The notes: a model not told the origin generated them from the letters alone. A DNA stretch of 12,656 nt from an uncultured Kiloniellales bacterium (GCA_937974415.1 CALJXB010000231.1:1-12656), one strand, 5' to 3'. Shown: positions 1 through 7,835, numbered from the stretch's first letter. Numbers and translations are program-made.

Positions 1-387
1 CGCGCGGGCCGTGTCCGCCGCGATGACGATCGTCGCCGGCGCTTCGGCGATCCAGGGTTGGTCCTCCAGCGCCGCCGCCACAAGGCCGGGCCGCAAATCG
101 CCCGAAGAAATTTGAGACAGAACGTTGTCGGCGGGGTCGTATTGATGAAGCCCCACCCCGAGGCCCTCGACCCGTCCGGCGGCAAGGAAGAGCATGAGCG
201 GGTAGAGCGCGTGGGCCGAGGGTACCGCCCGCTTGCCGTCGCCGGCGGTGATCCCCTGGCCGGCCTGGAAGAGCTGCAACAGCCGGCCGGACTCGAGTGC
301 GCGGCCGTGGTAGGCCCTCACCGAACGGCGCGCGCGGAACGCCTCCGCCAAGGTCATGGAGTGCGTTGCTCGATCTGACGACTCCAT
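1..387 (-). CDS. Nitroreductase / SagB-type oxidoreductase, N-terminal part (runs off left edge)
   Basis: This is an open frame of 129 codons from an ATG at 387 to the window edge, so only the N-terminal part is visible. The start is preceded by GGGGAGG with about five bases spacing, which favours it over the in-frame ATG at 357. The protein has the nitroreductase-fold opening: RRSVRAY at about residues 21-27, then QAGQGIT, then RAVPSAHALYPL, then GLGVGLHQYDP and later AAALEDQPWIAEAPATIVIAA. This order (RRS, QGIT, PSAxxxYPL, Tyr-x-Tyr/Asp-Pro) is typical of SagB-type, thiazole/oxazole dehydrogenase-like FMN enzymes. The family binds FMN and oxidises or reduces small organic substrates with NAD(P)H. 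The substrate cannot be told, and no azole-peptide cyclodehydratase genes are visible. It is transcribed divergently from the helicase. Confidence 0.75.
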   Translation of the reverse strand, partial: MESSDRATHSMTLAEAFRARRSVRAYHGRALESGRLLQLFQAGQGITAGDGKRAVPSAHALYPLMLFLAAGRVEGLGVGLHQYDPADNVLSQISSGDLRPGLVAAALEDQPWIAEAPATIVIAADTARA

Positions 388-594
388 GGATGCCTCCCCT
401 TCCCGAGGGCTCGCCGCCTGGCAATACGCAGGGTGAGCCCGTCGTTTGGCCGCTGCCGGGAACTTTAGTTTCGCGGCGGCTCGGCCAATAGAAATAAAGA
501 AGATACGATTCGAACAAGGGGCAAACTTCTGGTCCGGATCCTTTTCAGGCTGTTATTGCCGGTTCGAACATTAAACATTATTTAGGTCTTTCCA

Positions 595-622
595 TTGACA
601 AAAGGGCTTGATTATCTATCTT
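595..622 (+). promoter_or_regulatory. Putative sigma70-type promoter of the DEAD-box helicase gene
   Basis: A consensus -35 box TTGACA (595-600) is followed after 16 bases by TATCTT (617-622). The region 500-645 is markedly AT-rich compared with the surrounding genes, as expected for a promoter region. Transcription would start near 629, giving a leader of about 60 bases if translation starts at 693, or almost none if it starts at 645. This was predicted by eye only. Confidence 0.5.
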
Positions 623-692
623 CGCACGTGCATTTAACCTGATAATGTTTCGTAAGATTCGAGAAACTCCTTCTCTTGACCAAACTCAACGT

Positions 693-2090
693 ATGACCTT
701 CGAAGAACTCGGACTTAGTCCCGAGGTCCTGAGCGCAGTCCAGGACGCGGGCTACCAAACGCCGACACCGATCCAGACCCAAGCCGTTCCTTACGTGCTG
801 ATGGGCCGGGACGTACTCGGCTGCGCCCAGACGGGGACCGGCAAGACCGCGTCCTTCACCCTGCCGATGATCGACGTGCTAGCCAGCGGCCGGGCCCGGG
901 CGCGCATGCCGCGCTCGCTTATCCTGGAGCCGACCCGGGAATTGGCCACCCAGGTGGCCGAGAACTTCGAGAAGTACGGCAAGAACCATGCGCTTTCCAT
1001 GGCGCTCTTGATCGGCGGCGTGTCCCTGGTCGAGCAGGAGAAGCGGCTCGACCGCGGGGTCGACGTGCTGATCGCCACGCCGGGGCGGCTATTGGACCTC
1101 TTCGAGCGCGGTCGGATCCTCTTGGCCGACACCAAGATCCTGGTGATCGACGAGTCCGATCGCATGCTCGACATGGGCTTCATGCCCGACGTGGAGCGCA
1201 TCGTCGGCTTCCTGCCGCGCACGCGCCAGACCCTTTTCTTCTCGGCCACCATGCCGCCGGAGATCCGCCGCCTGGCCGACAAGTTCCTGTCGAACCCCAA
1301 GGAGGTCACCGTCAGCCCGCCGGCGACGGCAGCCGAAACCGTGAGCCAGGCGGTGGTCTCGGCCCCCAGCCTGCCCAAGGACAAGCGCGCGGTGCTGCGC
1401 GACCTGTTGCGCCTGGACGAGGTGACCAGCGCGCTCATCTTCTGCAACCGCAAGCGTGACGTGGGCATCCTCTACCGCTCGCTGGCCCGGCACGACTTTC
1501 CCGCCGCCGAGCTCCACGGCGACCTGGCCCAGCCGGTGCGCGAGCAGACCCTGAAGCGTTTCAAGGACGGCGAGATCAAGCTTCTGGTCTGCTCCGACGT
1601 TGCGGCACGCGGGCTCGACCTCCCGAAGGTCTCGCACGTCTTCAACTTCGATGTGCCGGCCAACCCGGAGGACTACATTCACCGCATCGGGCGCACCGGC
1701 CGCGCCGGGCGCAGCGGCCAAGCCTACATGCTGGCCACCCGGGACGACCGCAAGGCCCTGGCGGCGATCCAGTCGATGCTCGGCCATGCCATCGAGAAGC
1801 GCCCGCATCAAGACGGCCAGGTCCAGGAACGCGCGCCTTGCTCTGTGCCCCAAGAAGAAACCACGCGGACAACGACGGCCCAAGACGCGGCAGTCCCCCC
1901 GAACGGCAAGGGGCGCCGCTCGCGCCGCCGTCGCGGCGGCGAGGCGATGGACGGGTCCCGCGGCCCCGGAGCGACACGGCACGCTGGTAGCAAGCCGGCC
2001 AAGTCGCCTAAGTCGCCGGCCGACACGGCCTTCGGCGACGACGTTCCCGCCTTTCTGTTGCGCCAATCGCCGGTCCCGCCGGCCGCCTGA
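693..2090 (+). CDS. DEAD-box ATP-dependent RNA helicase (RhlE-like) with DESD motif II
   Basis: This is an ATP-dependent RNA helicase that remodels cytoplasmic RNA structures and RNA-protein complexes. From the 693 start the motifs are all in order: Q motif TPTPIQ, motif I AQTGTGKT (residues 45-52), Ia PTRELATQ, GG, Ib TPGRLLDL, motif II DESD (153-156), motif III SAT, IV ALIFCNRKR, V DVAARGLDLP and VI HRIGRTGRAGR. Motif II has Ser where the family has Ala. The C-terminal tail holds an Arg-rich patch (GRRSRRRRGG) likely to contact RNA. Overall it resembles the RhlE-type helicases of proteobacteria. An in-frame ATG at 645 would add 16 residues, but those codons are AT-rich and not family-like. 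Homologues usually begin MTFxELGL as at 693. Neither start has a clear Shine-Dalgarno sequence. The gene is followed by a convergent minus-strand gene. Confidence 0.93.
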   Translation: MTFEELGLSPEVLSAVQDAGYQTPTPIQTQAVPYVLMGRDVLGCAQTGTGKTASFTLPMIDVLASGRARARMPRSLILEPTRELATQVAENFEKYGKNHALSMALLIGGVSLVEQEKRLDRGVDVLIATPGRLLDLFERGRILLADTKILVIDESDRMLDMGFMPDVERIVGFLPRTRQTLFFSATMPPEIRRLADKFLSNPKEVTVSPPATAAETVSQAVVSAPSLPKDKRAVLRDLLRLDEVTSALIFCNRKRDVGILYRSLARHDFPAAELHGDLAQPVREQTLKRFKDGEIKLLVCSDVAARGLDLPKVSHVFNFDVPANPEDYIHRIGRTGRAGRSGQAYMLATRDDRKALAAIQSMLGHAIEKRPHQDGQVQERAPCSVPQEETTRTTTAQDAAVPPNGKGRRSRRRRGGEAMDGSRGPGATRHAGSKPAKSPKSPADTAFGDDVPAFLLRQSPVPPAA

Positions 2091-2133
2091 CAGGCGTATT
2101 TCCAAGCTCACAGAACGTTTCGCGCGGTCCCCT

Positions 2134-2652
2134 TCACTCGGCCGAGCGATAGCGCTCGATGCGCGTCCGAGCCTCCGCACGTTGTGCGGCATCGAGCTGC
2201 GGCGCGATCTCGTCGCGCCGCGCCGCCGCCCAGCGCTTGCCCTGCTGGGCCGCCAGATCGAGCCACGCGAAGGCCTCGACCGGGTCGCGCGCGACCCCGA
2301 GGCCGCGAGCGTAAAGGTCGCCGAGATTGAGTTGGGCCACCGGGTCGCCGGATTCGGCCGCCCGCCGGTACCAGGCCACGGCCAGGACCGGGTCGGCCGC
2401 CACGCCCAGGCCGCTGAGATAAACCTCCGCCAAGGAGACCTGGGCCTCCAGGTGGCCGGCCTCCGCCAACGGCTGCCAGGCTTCGATCACCGTCTCGAAG
2501 TCGCCGGCATCGTAGGCGGCGAGACCTTTGGCGAAGCGCTGCTCCTCGTCCCCAGCCGTCGGCGCGGCGACGGCTGTTAAGAGCAGCACGGCGAACCCAA
2601 TAAAGAGACCGGCCGCAGAAGCGGCCGGCCATCTCGAGCAAGAACGAGGCAA
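2134..2652 (-). CDS. Sel1-repeat (tetratricopeptide-like) protein with N-terminal membrane/signal segment
   Basis: This is a small protein of 172 residues if it starts at the TTG at 2652. That TTG lies 10 bases after the stop of the upstream Cys-rich gene, with a weak GGGGCGG ahead of it. The open frame extends further upstream, but that extension lies inside the Cys-rich haem protein gene and is a shadow. The N-terminus (residues about 1-34) has Arg residues, then a hydrophobic run ending near APTAG, which fits a signal peptide or membrane anchor. Residues about 60-140 hold two Sel1-like helical repeats with the hallmarks AxxxLaxxYxxGLGVaxDpxxAxxWyrxAAxxG. Sel1 proteins act as periplasmic or envelope scaffolds for protein-protein contacts. 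The close spacing suggests cotranscription with the Cys-rich P460-like gene and a partner role, which is inference. Confidence 0.8.
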   Translation of the reverse strand: MPRSCSRWPAASAAGLFIGFAVLLLTAVAAPTAGDEEQRFAKGLAAYDAGDFETVIEAWQPLAEAGHLEAQVSLAEVYLSGLGVAADPVLAVAWYRRAAESGDPVAQLNLGDLYARGLGVARDPVEAFAWLDLAAQQGKRWAAARRDEIAPQLDAAQRAEARTRIERYRSAE

Positions 2653-2662
2653 GGCCGCCCCG

Positions 2663-3751
2663 TCAGTTGACCCGGTAGTCCTCGGGCAAGAACAGCATCG
2701 AGTCGATCTCGGCCCCGATGTGGCAGCCGATACAGAACTCGACCTTGGCCGAACCCTCGCCCTTGGTGGTGCCGAAGACCTTGCCGTTGGGCATGACCAT
2801 GGTGTAGCGCCAGTCGTCGCTGTCGCCATAGAAGCCCGCCTGCATCTTCTCCATGATGAACAAGGGTCCCGCCGAAACCTGACCATTGGCCTTCACCATG
2901 AAGCTGTCCTTCGCCAGGACCGCCCCGGCCGGCATGGCTCCACCATTCTCGAAAATGCCATAGGCCTTGGCCGCCGCATTGGCATAGTTCTGGACGTAAC
3001 GGCTGCCGTGGGTCGCCGAGACGTAGGCATTCTTGCTGTAGCGCCGCCAATCCGAATAGCTGGTAGCCACCTGATGGTCGGACTTGGCGTAGGCCGCCTT
3101 CATCTCGTTCAGGAGACAGTCGTAGGCCGCGACGGCCTCGGCGTCGGTGAGCTGAACTCCGCCGCCCGCACCGCAGGGATTGCAGGCGCCGCAAGGATTG
3201 CAAGCGCCGGCCGCGCAGGGATTGCACGGGTTGCAGGCCGCCGCGCAGGGATTGCACGGGTTGCACGCGGCCGCACAGGGATTGCACGGGTTGCAGGCTG
3301 CCGCGCAGGGGTTGCACGCCGCCGCCGCACAGGGGTTGCAGGCGCCGCAAGGATTGCACGGGTTGCAGGCCTTGGAGACCGCACAGGGATTACAGGCCGC
3401 CGCAGCCTGCAGCCGCGGTACCGCACATTTCAGGCTGGCCGACCCGCCGCCGCCGGCACAGGGATTGCACGGATTGCAGGCGCCGCAGGGATTGCAGGGA
3501 TTACACGCCGCCGCGCAGGGATTGCACGGGTTGCAAGCCGCGGCGCAGGGATTGCAGGCCGCGGCGCAGGGATTGCACGGGTTGCACGCGGCCGCGGCGC
3601 AGGGATTGCACGGGTTACATGGATTACAGGCCGCATAGGCTGGCCCACCGGTGATCTGCACCGTCACAGACGTGCCGCCGACAGCCACTCCCATGACCAC
3701 AACGAACGGAATGACCGTGGTCGACAACAGCTTGACTTTACTCCTTCGCAT
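2663..3751 (-). CDS. Exported cytochrome P460-like haem protein with CNPC-repeat Cys-rich domain
   Basis: This 362-residue protein has three parts. Residues 1-40 form a signal peptide (MRRSK start, hydrophobic core, AYA|A cleavage). Residues 42-193 are a low-complexity domain of about 25 Asn-Pro-Cys units in runs such as [10 protein letters not shown], holding about 40 Cys. It is broken in the middle by a glycine-rich linker and LKCAVPRLQ. Residues about 198-362 form a cytochrome P460-like domain with [38 protein letters not shown] and a single c-type haem site CIGCH (C340, C343, H344). Lys281 of AKDSF is a candidate for the haem cross-linking lysine known in Nitrosomonas cytochrome P460. No CNPC is followed by His, so these are not extra haem sites. 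The start has GGGAGGGG upstream. Family members oxidise hydroxylamine or bind NO; activity here is unknown. The C-terminal domain closely matches the neighbouring P460-like protein. Confidence 0.85.
   Translation of the reverse strand: MRRSKVKLLSTTVIPFVVVMGVAVGGTSVTVQITGGPAYAACNPCNPCNPCAAAACNPCNPCAAACNPCAAACNPCNPCAAACNPCNPCGACNPCNPCAGGGGSASLKCAVPRLQAAAACNPCAVSKACNPCNPCGACNPCAAAACNPCAAACNPCNPCAAACNPCNPCAAACNPCNPCAAGACNPCGACNPCGAGGGVQLTDAEAVAAYDCLLNEMKAAYAKSDHQVATSYSDWRRYSKNAYVSATHGSRYVQNYANAAAKAYGIFENGGAMPAGAVLAKDSFMVKANGQVSAGPLFIMEKMQAGFYGDSDDWRYTMVMPNGKVFGTTKGEGSAKVEFCIGCHIGAEIDSMLFLPEDYRVN
3173..3628 (-). repeat. Degenerate tandem repeat encoding the CNPC domain
   Basis: This stretch is built from near-identical units of about 30 bases, each encoding roughly [10 protein letters not shown], plus shorter units with one NPC. 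Within paired units the codons are strikingly regular: the first NP is mostly AAC-CCG and the second AAT-CCC. This points to duplication at DNA level rather than independent convergence. Spacers are mainly Ala or Gly-Ala. The array is interrupted at about 3370-3460 by a non-repetitive linker, which divides it into two blocks. Such arrays can change copy number by slippage or recombination. Confidence 0.9.
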
Positions 3752-3788
3752 CGAACCCCTCCCGGTGAGCCTCAGACATGTCTCCTCT

Positions 3789-3802
3789 GCCGCCGAAGCG
3801 GC
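3789..3802 (-). promoter_or_regulatory. UUCG-tetraloop hairpin in the leader of the Cys-rich P460-like gene
   Basis: Read on the minus strand this is GCCGC-TTCG-GCGGC, a perfect 5-bp GC stem closed by C(UUCG)G, the exceptionally stable tetraloop. A larger alternative pairing exists between 3789-3795 and 3811-3817 (GCCGCCG with CGGCGGC). The element lies about 40-60 bases upstream of the ATG at 3751. If transcription starts further upstream, it would lie in the 5' untranslated region. It could stabilise the mRNA or attenuate transcription; no function is shown. Confidence 0.4.
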
Positions 3803-3942
3803 GCCGATTCCGGCGGCCTCAGACTAGCCCAGGCGCGATCCCACGGAGAGTCACAAGACACTCACGATGTAGTGAGGGCAGGCCAGTCCTAGCCATCTCT
3901 GCAGTGGGGGCCGCCTCCCCGCCCAGTGCGCGGGTGTAGCCC

Positions 3943-3971
3943 GAGTGCTTCGCACTCTCGCGCTTCGCGCG
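3943..3971. repeat. Two adjacent perfect hairpins with matching TTC loops
   Basis: GAGTGC-TTC-GCACTC (3943-3957) is followed one base later by CGCGC-TTC-GCGCG (3959-3971). Both have perfect stems and identical three-base loops. They lie about 100 bases beyond the stop of the minus-strand P460-like gene at 4069. They could be a transcript end structure or a REP-like palindromic element. No T-run follows on the minus strand, so a classical intrinsic terminator is not supported. Confidence 0.5.
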
Positions 3972-4068
3972 CCCTAATGATACTGCCGTGGGGTGGTCGG
4001 GTGGGGCGGCCCATATTATTGACTGGGCCGGACGCTGCGCGCGGGCCCGACGAAAATCGGTCACCGCG

Positions 4069-4707
4069 CTAACGGTAGGCTTCCGGAAGGAAAAACAGGT
4101 GATCGTTCTCGTCGCCGGCGCGTGCGTGACAGGTGATGCAGAACTGAACCTTGCGGGAATCCGGCCCGTTGGTCACGCCGAACACACTTCCGTCCGGCAT
4201 GATCATGGTATAGCGCCAGTCGCGACTCGCCGCGTTGAAGCCTTGCGACATCTTTTCCATGATGAAGAGCGGACCGGCGAAGACGTCGCCGGCCGCGGTC
4301 ACCGCAAAAGAGTCCTTGGCGACGACGCTGCCGGCCGGCAACTGGCCGGCCTCCTCGAAGGTGCCATACGCCCGGGCCGATCCGTTGGCATAATTGTTGA
4401 CGAAGCGCTCGCCGTGGGTCTCGGAGCGGTAGGGTGCCGTATTGTAGCGAGACCAGGATTGGTAGGCCCGGGCGACAGGATGATCGGAGAGCCCATAGCC
4501 CTTGCGCAGGGGCGCGGTGAGGCGCCGGTAGATATCCTCGGCATCGGCGTCGCTTAGTTCGGCCGGGTTGTCGACGGAGAAGTGCTTGGTGGGGCCGCCC
4601 TCTTGGGCCCTTGCGGTGGAAGCGGCTGCAAGCGAGACCCCGGCAAAAATCATACACCATCCGGCCAGGATGACGACGGCAGCATGACGCCCCGCGCGAT
4701 CGGGCAT
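4069..4707 (-). CDS. Exported cytochrome P460-like c-type haem protein
   Basis: This 212-residue protein has an N-terminal signal peptide (residues 1-34, cleavage near ARA|QE) and one cytochrome P460-like domain. Visible hallmarks are [45 protein letters not shown] and the single haem-attachment site CITCH (C190, C193, H194), followed by a short FLPEAYR tail. Lys131 in AKDSF has the same 59-residue distance to the first haem Cys as Lys281 in the neighbouring Cys-rich protein. By eye about 40 of those 60 positions are identical without gaps, so the two are paralogues. This copy lacks the CNPC insertion. The ATG at 4707 has a good GGGAGAGAG Shine-Dalgarno. It should act in the periplasm. P460 relatives oxidise hydroxylamine or bind NO, but a function here is unproven. 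Confidence 0.85.
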   Translation of the reverse strand: MPDRAGRHAAVVILAGWCMIFAGVSLAAASTARAQEGGPTKHFSVDNPAELSDADAEDIYRRLTAPLRKGYGLSDHPVARAYQSWSRYNTAPYRSETHGERFVNNYANGSARAYGTFEEAGQLPAGSVVAKDSFAVTAAGDVFAGPLFIMEKMSQGFNAASRDWRYTMIMPDGSVFGVTNGPDSRKVQFCITCHARAGDENDHLFFLPEAYR

Positions 4708-4886
4708 GACACTCTCTCCCTATTCATCGAAGTCGTGCGCGCCGAGATGGGCACGCCGGTAGGATCCGATCGCTCTGATCGAAGTTTAGGAACCCGGGCC
4801 GCGGATTCGGAACACACGTTGGAACACGAAGCTGCGAGCGCGCGAAAAAGCCAGAGTGCGGCCGCTCAGTCAGGGAAATCTCGGGA

Positions 4887-4920
4887 GGCGCCGTCGGGGG
4901 GCGCCGTCGGGGGGCGTCGG
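4887..4920. repeat. 13-base G-rich direct repeat, about 2.6 copies
   Basis: The unit GGCGCCGTCGGGG occurs twice in perfect tandem (4887-4899, 4900-4912), followed by a partial copy GGCGTCGG. It is non-coding and lies about 60 bases upstream of the predicted SUF promoter. It may be a simple slippage product. The G-runs could form unusual structure, but no function is evident. Confidence 0.75.
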
Positions 4921-4980
4921 CCGCAGGCCGCCAATCGTGGTTAAGCCTCGCACAATCTCGAAGACTTCGGCAGAAAATGC

Positions 4981-5008
4981 TTGAATTCCGCGTGATTTCA
5001 ATTAATTA
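4981..5008 (+). promoter_or_regulatory. Putative promoter of the SUF operon
   Basis: TTGAAT (4981-4986) and TAATTA (5003-5008) are separated by 16 bases in an AT-rich island within a GC-rich region. The transcript would start near 5015, placing the palindrome at 5017-5035 right at the beginning of the message. No other good promoter is visible between the regulator and sufB, so the operon is probably read from here. Confidence 0.5.
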
Positions 5009-5016
5009 AAACCGTA

Positions 5017-5035
5017 CCAAATCAGTCTGAATTGG
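5017..5035. promoter_or_regulatory. 19-bp palindrome, candidate operator of the Rrf2-type regulator
   Basis: CCAAATCAGTCTGAATTGG is symmetric around its central T. Eight of nine arm positions pair; only the fifth from each end does not. It begins nine bases after the predicted -10 box and its right end overlaps the GGAG ribosome binding site (5034-5037) of the regulator gene. A dimeric Rrf2 protein bound here would block transcription initiation or early elongation. The assignment rests on position and symmetry. Confidence 0.55.
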
Positions 5036-5043
5036 AGCCCGTC

Positions 5044-5514
5044 ATGTTTCGGCTCAATCGGCTAACCGACTACGCAGTGGTGGTCATGACCCAGATGACC
5101 CGAAGGCCCGATGAGGTGCATACCGCGCCGCAGATCGCGTCCGACACCGGCATCCCCCTGCCCACGGTGGCCAAGCTCTTGAACGCCCTGGCGCGCGAAT
5201 CCCTTGTCGAGTCCCATCGCGGCGCCGCGGGCGGCTACACCCTTGGCCGGCCGGCCGACCAGGTGAGCATGGCTCAGATCATCCAGGCCTTGGAGGGGCC
5301 GATCGCCCTCACCGCCTGTGTCGAAGGCTCGGGTAATCACTGCGAAGTCGAGTGCCTCTGCCCCATGCGGGGCAACTGGGAGCAAGTTAATCGGGCCATC
5401 CACAACGCCTTGAGCGAGGTGACGCTGGCCGACATGGCGGCATCCTGTTGGAGCATGTTCGGCGTGTCGGAGGAACCCGCCGCCACGGTCGAGCGGCGGG
5501 ATGTCCGAAACTGA
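5044..5514 (+). CDS. Rrf2-family Fe-S-sensing regulator of the SUF operon (IscR/SufR-like)
   Basis: This is a 156-residue winged-helix transcription factor. The ATG at 5044 is chosen because GGAG lies six bases ahead; an in-frame TTG at 5032 has no ribosome binding site. The protein opens MFRLNRLTDYAVVVM, typical of Rrf2 members linked to SUF operons. It has the recognition-helix segment IPLPTVAKLLNALAR (about 37-51) and the wing HRGAAGGYTLGRP (58-70). C92, C100, C104 and C106 lie in ACVEGSGNHCEVECLC, the region where IscR binds a [2Fe-2S] cluster through three cysteines (C92, C98 and C104 in E. coli). It probably senses cluster status and controls the operon it heads, using the palindrome just upstream. 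It lies 52 bases before sufB. It could be called iscR or sufR; the orthology is not resolvable by eye. Confidence 0.9.
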   Translation: MFRLNRLTDYAVVVMTQMTRRPDEVHTAPQIASDTGIPLPTVAKLLNALARESLVESHRGAAGGYTLGRPADQVSMAQIIQALEGPIALTACVEGSGNHCEVECLCPMRGNWEQVNRAIHNALSEVTLADMAASCWSMFGVSEEPAATVERRDVRN

Positions 5515-5566
5515 CGAAAGCTGGCCCGGCCAGGGCCGGTGAGCTTGGGAGATCGAGAGGGAGTGC

Positions 5567-7021
<1,455 letters not shown>

Positions 7022-7065
7022 GCGGCTCATCAGAGACAGAGGGATAGTTGGGGTAGTAAGCGCAC

Positions 7066-7815
7066 ATGCTTGAAATCACGAACCTGCACGCCACCGTCGA
7101 CGGCAAGGCTATCCTGAAGGGGATCGACCTCACGATTCAGCCGGGCGAGATGCACGCCATCATGGGCCCCAACGGCTCCGGCAAGTCGACCCTCGCCTAT
7201 ATCCTGAGCGGGCGCGACGGCTATGAGGTCACTGAAGGCGAGGTCCGATACGAAGGCCGCGACCTCCTGGTCATGGCACCGGAGGAGCGCGCCGCCGAAG
7301 GCCTTTTCCTGGCCTTCCAGTACCCGGTCGAGATCCCCGGCGTGCCCAACACAACCTTCCTCAAGGAAGCCCTCAACGCCGGACGCAAGCATCGCGGCGA
7401 GGGCCCGCTGGACGCCATGCAGTTCCTCAAGTTGATCCGCCAGAAGACCCAGGAGCTTGGCATGACGGACGAGATGCTGAAGCGTGCGGTCAACGTCGGC
7501 TTTTCCGGCGGCGAGAAGAAGCGTAACGAGATCCTGCAGATGGCGGTCCTGGAGCCAAAGCTCGCGGTGCTCGACGAGACCGACAGCGGGCTCGACATCG
7601 ATGCCCTCAAGACCGTGGCCGACGGCGTCAACGCCCTGCGCGGGCCTGACCGCTCGATGCTGGTGATCACCCACTATCAACGGCTGCTGAACTACATCGT
7701 GCCCGACAAGGTGCACGTCCTGGCCCAGGGGCGCATCGCGCGCACCGGCGGGCCGGAGCTGGCCGAGGAACTGGAAGCCAAGGGCTACGCCGAATTCACC
7801 ACGGCGGCGGCATGA
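7066..7815 (+). CDS. sufC: Fe-S cluster assembly ATPase SufC
   Basis: SufC is the ABC-type ATPase of the SufBC2D complex; it drives conformational change in SufB-SufD during cluster assembly and is not a transporter. The 249-residue protein has Walker A GPNGSGKST (34-42), the family-specific signature SGGEKKRNE (starting at Ser147), Walker B LAVLDETDSGLD (Asp170, Glu171) and the switch histidine His203 in VITHYQ. There is no membrane segment. The ATG at 7066 has only a weak ribosome site (GGGG about 12 bases upstream). It is flanked by sufB and sufD. Confidence 0.97.
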   Translation: MLEITNLHATVDGKAILKGIDLTIQPGEMHAIMGPNGSGKSTLAYILSGRDGYEVTEGEVRYEGRDLLVMAPEERAAEGLFLAFQYPVEIPGVPNTTFLKEALNAGRKHRGEGPLDAMQFLKLIRQKTQELGMTDEMLKRAVNVGFSGGEKKRNEILQMAVLEPKLAVLDETDSGLDIDALKTVADGVNALRGPDRSMLVITHYQRLLNYIVPDKVHVLAQGRIARTGGPELAEELEAKGYAEFTTAAA

Positions 7816-7835
7816 GCGGCGCGGGCGATTGATCG

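Larger units (their letters stand above)
3752..4068. other. Intergenic region between the two P460-like genes, hairpin-rich
   Basis: No convincing gene lies in these 317 bases. On the minus strand the region is the leader of the Cys-rich gene and the trailer of the P460-like gene. It contains a UUCG-tetraloop hairpin (3789-3802) and a pair of adjacent perfect hairpins (3943-3957 and 3959-3971). I could not assign a clear promoter for the Cys-rich gene. Short open frames here have no recognisable protein features. Confidence 0.6.
4708..5043. other. Divergent intergenic region between the P460-like gene and the SUF operon
   Basis: No gene is seen in these 336 bases. The left part is GC-rich and should contain the promoter of the minus-strand P460-like gene, which I could not place confidently. 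A 13-base G-rich direct repeat occupies 4887-4920. The right part (about 4935-5043) turns AT-rich and holds the predicted SUF operon promoter and a palindromic operator candidate. Confidence 0.6.

Noticed and set aside
58..378. Plus-strand open frame at the left edge
   Set aside because: The minus strand encodes a recognisable nitroreductase-family N-terminus with a strong ribosome site; the plus-strand product has no family features.
3173..3628. Multihaem cytochrome c region or a CRISPR array
   Set aside because: No CNPC is followed by His, so there are no CxxCH haem sites. The repeats have no unique spacers of constant length and stay in frame inside a coding sequence, so this is not a CRISPR array.
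2528..3892. Long plus-strand open frame with GIARVAG-type repeats
   Set aside because: It is the complement of the CNPC repeat gene and has no ribosome site or recognisable domain. The minus-strand reading has a signal peptide, a haem domain and a paralogue next door.
5526..5539. CCGGCC-AG-GGCCGG hairpin between the regulator and sufB as an attenuator
   Set aside because: The two-base loop and lack of a T-run give little support; such GC palindromes arise easily by chance at this base composition.
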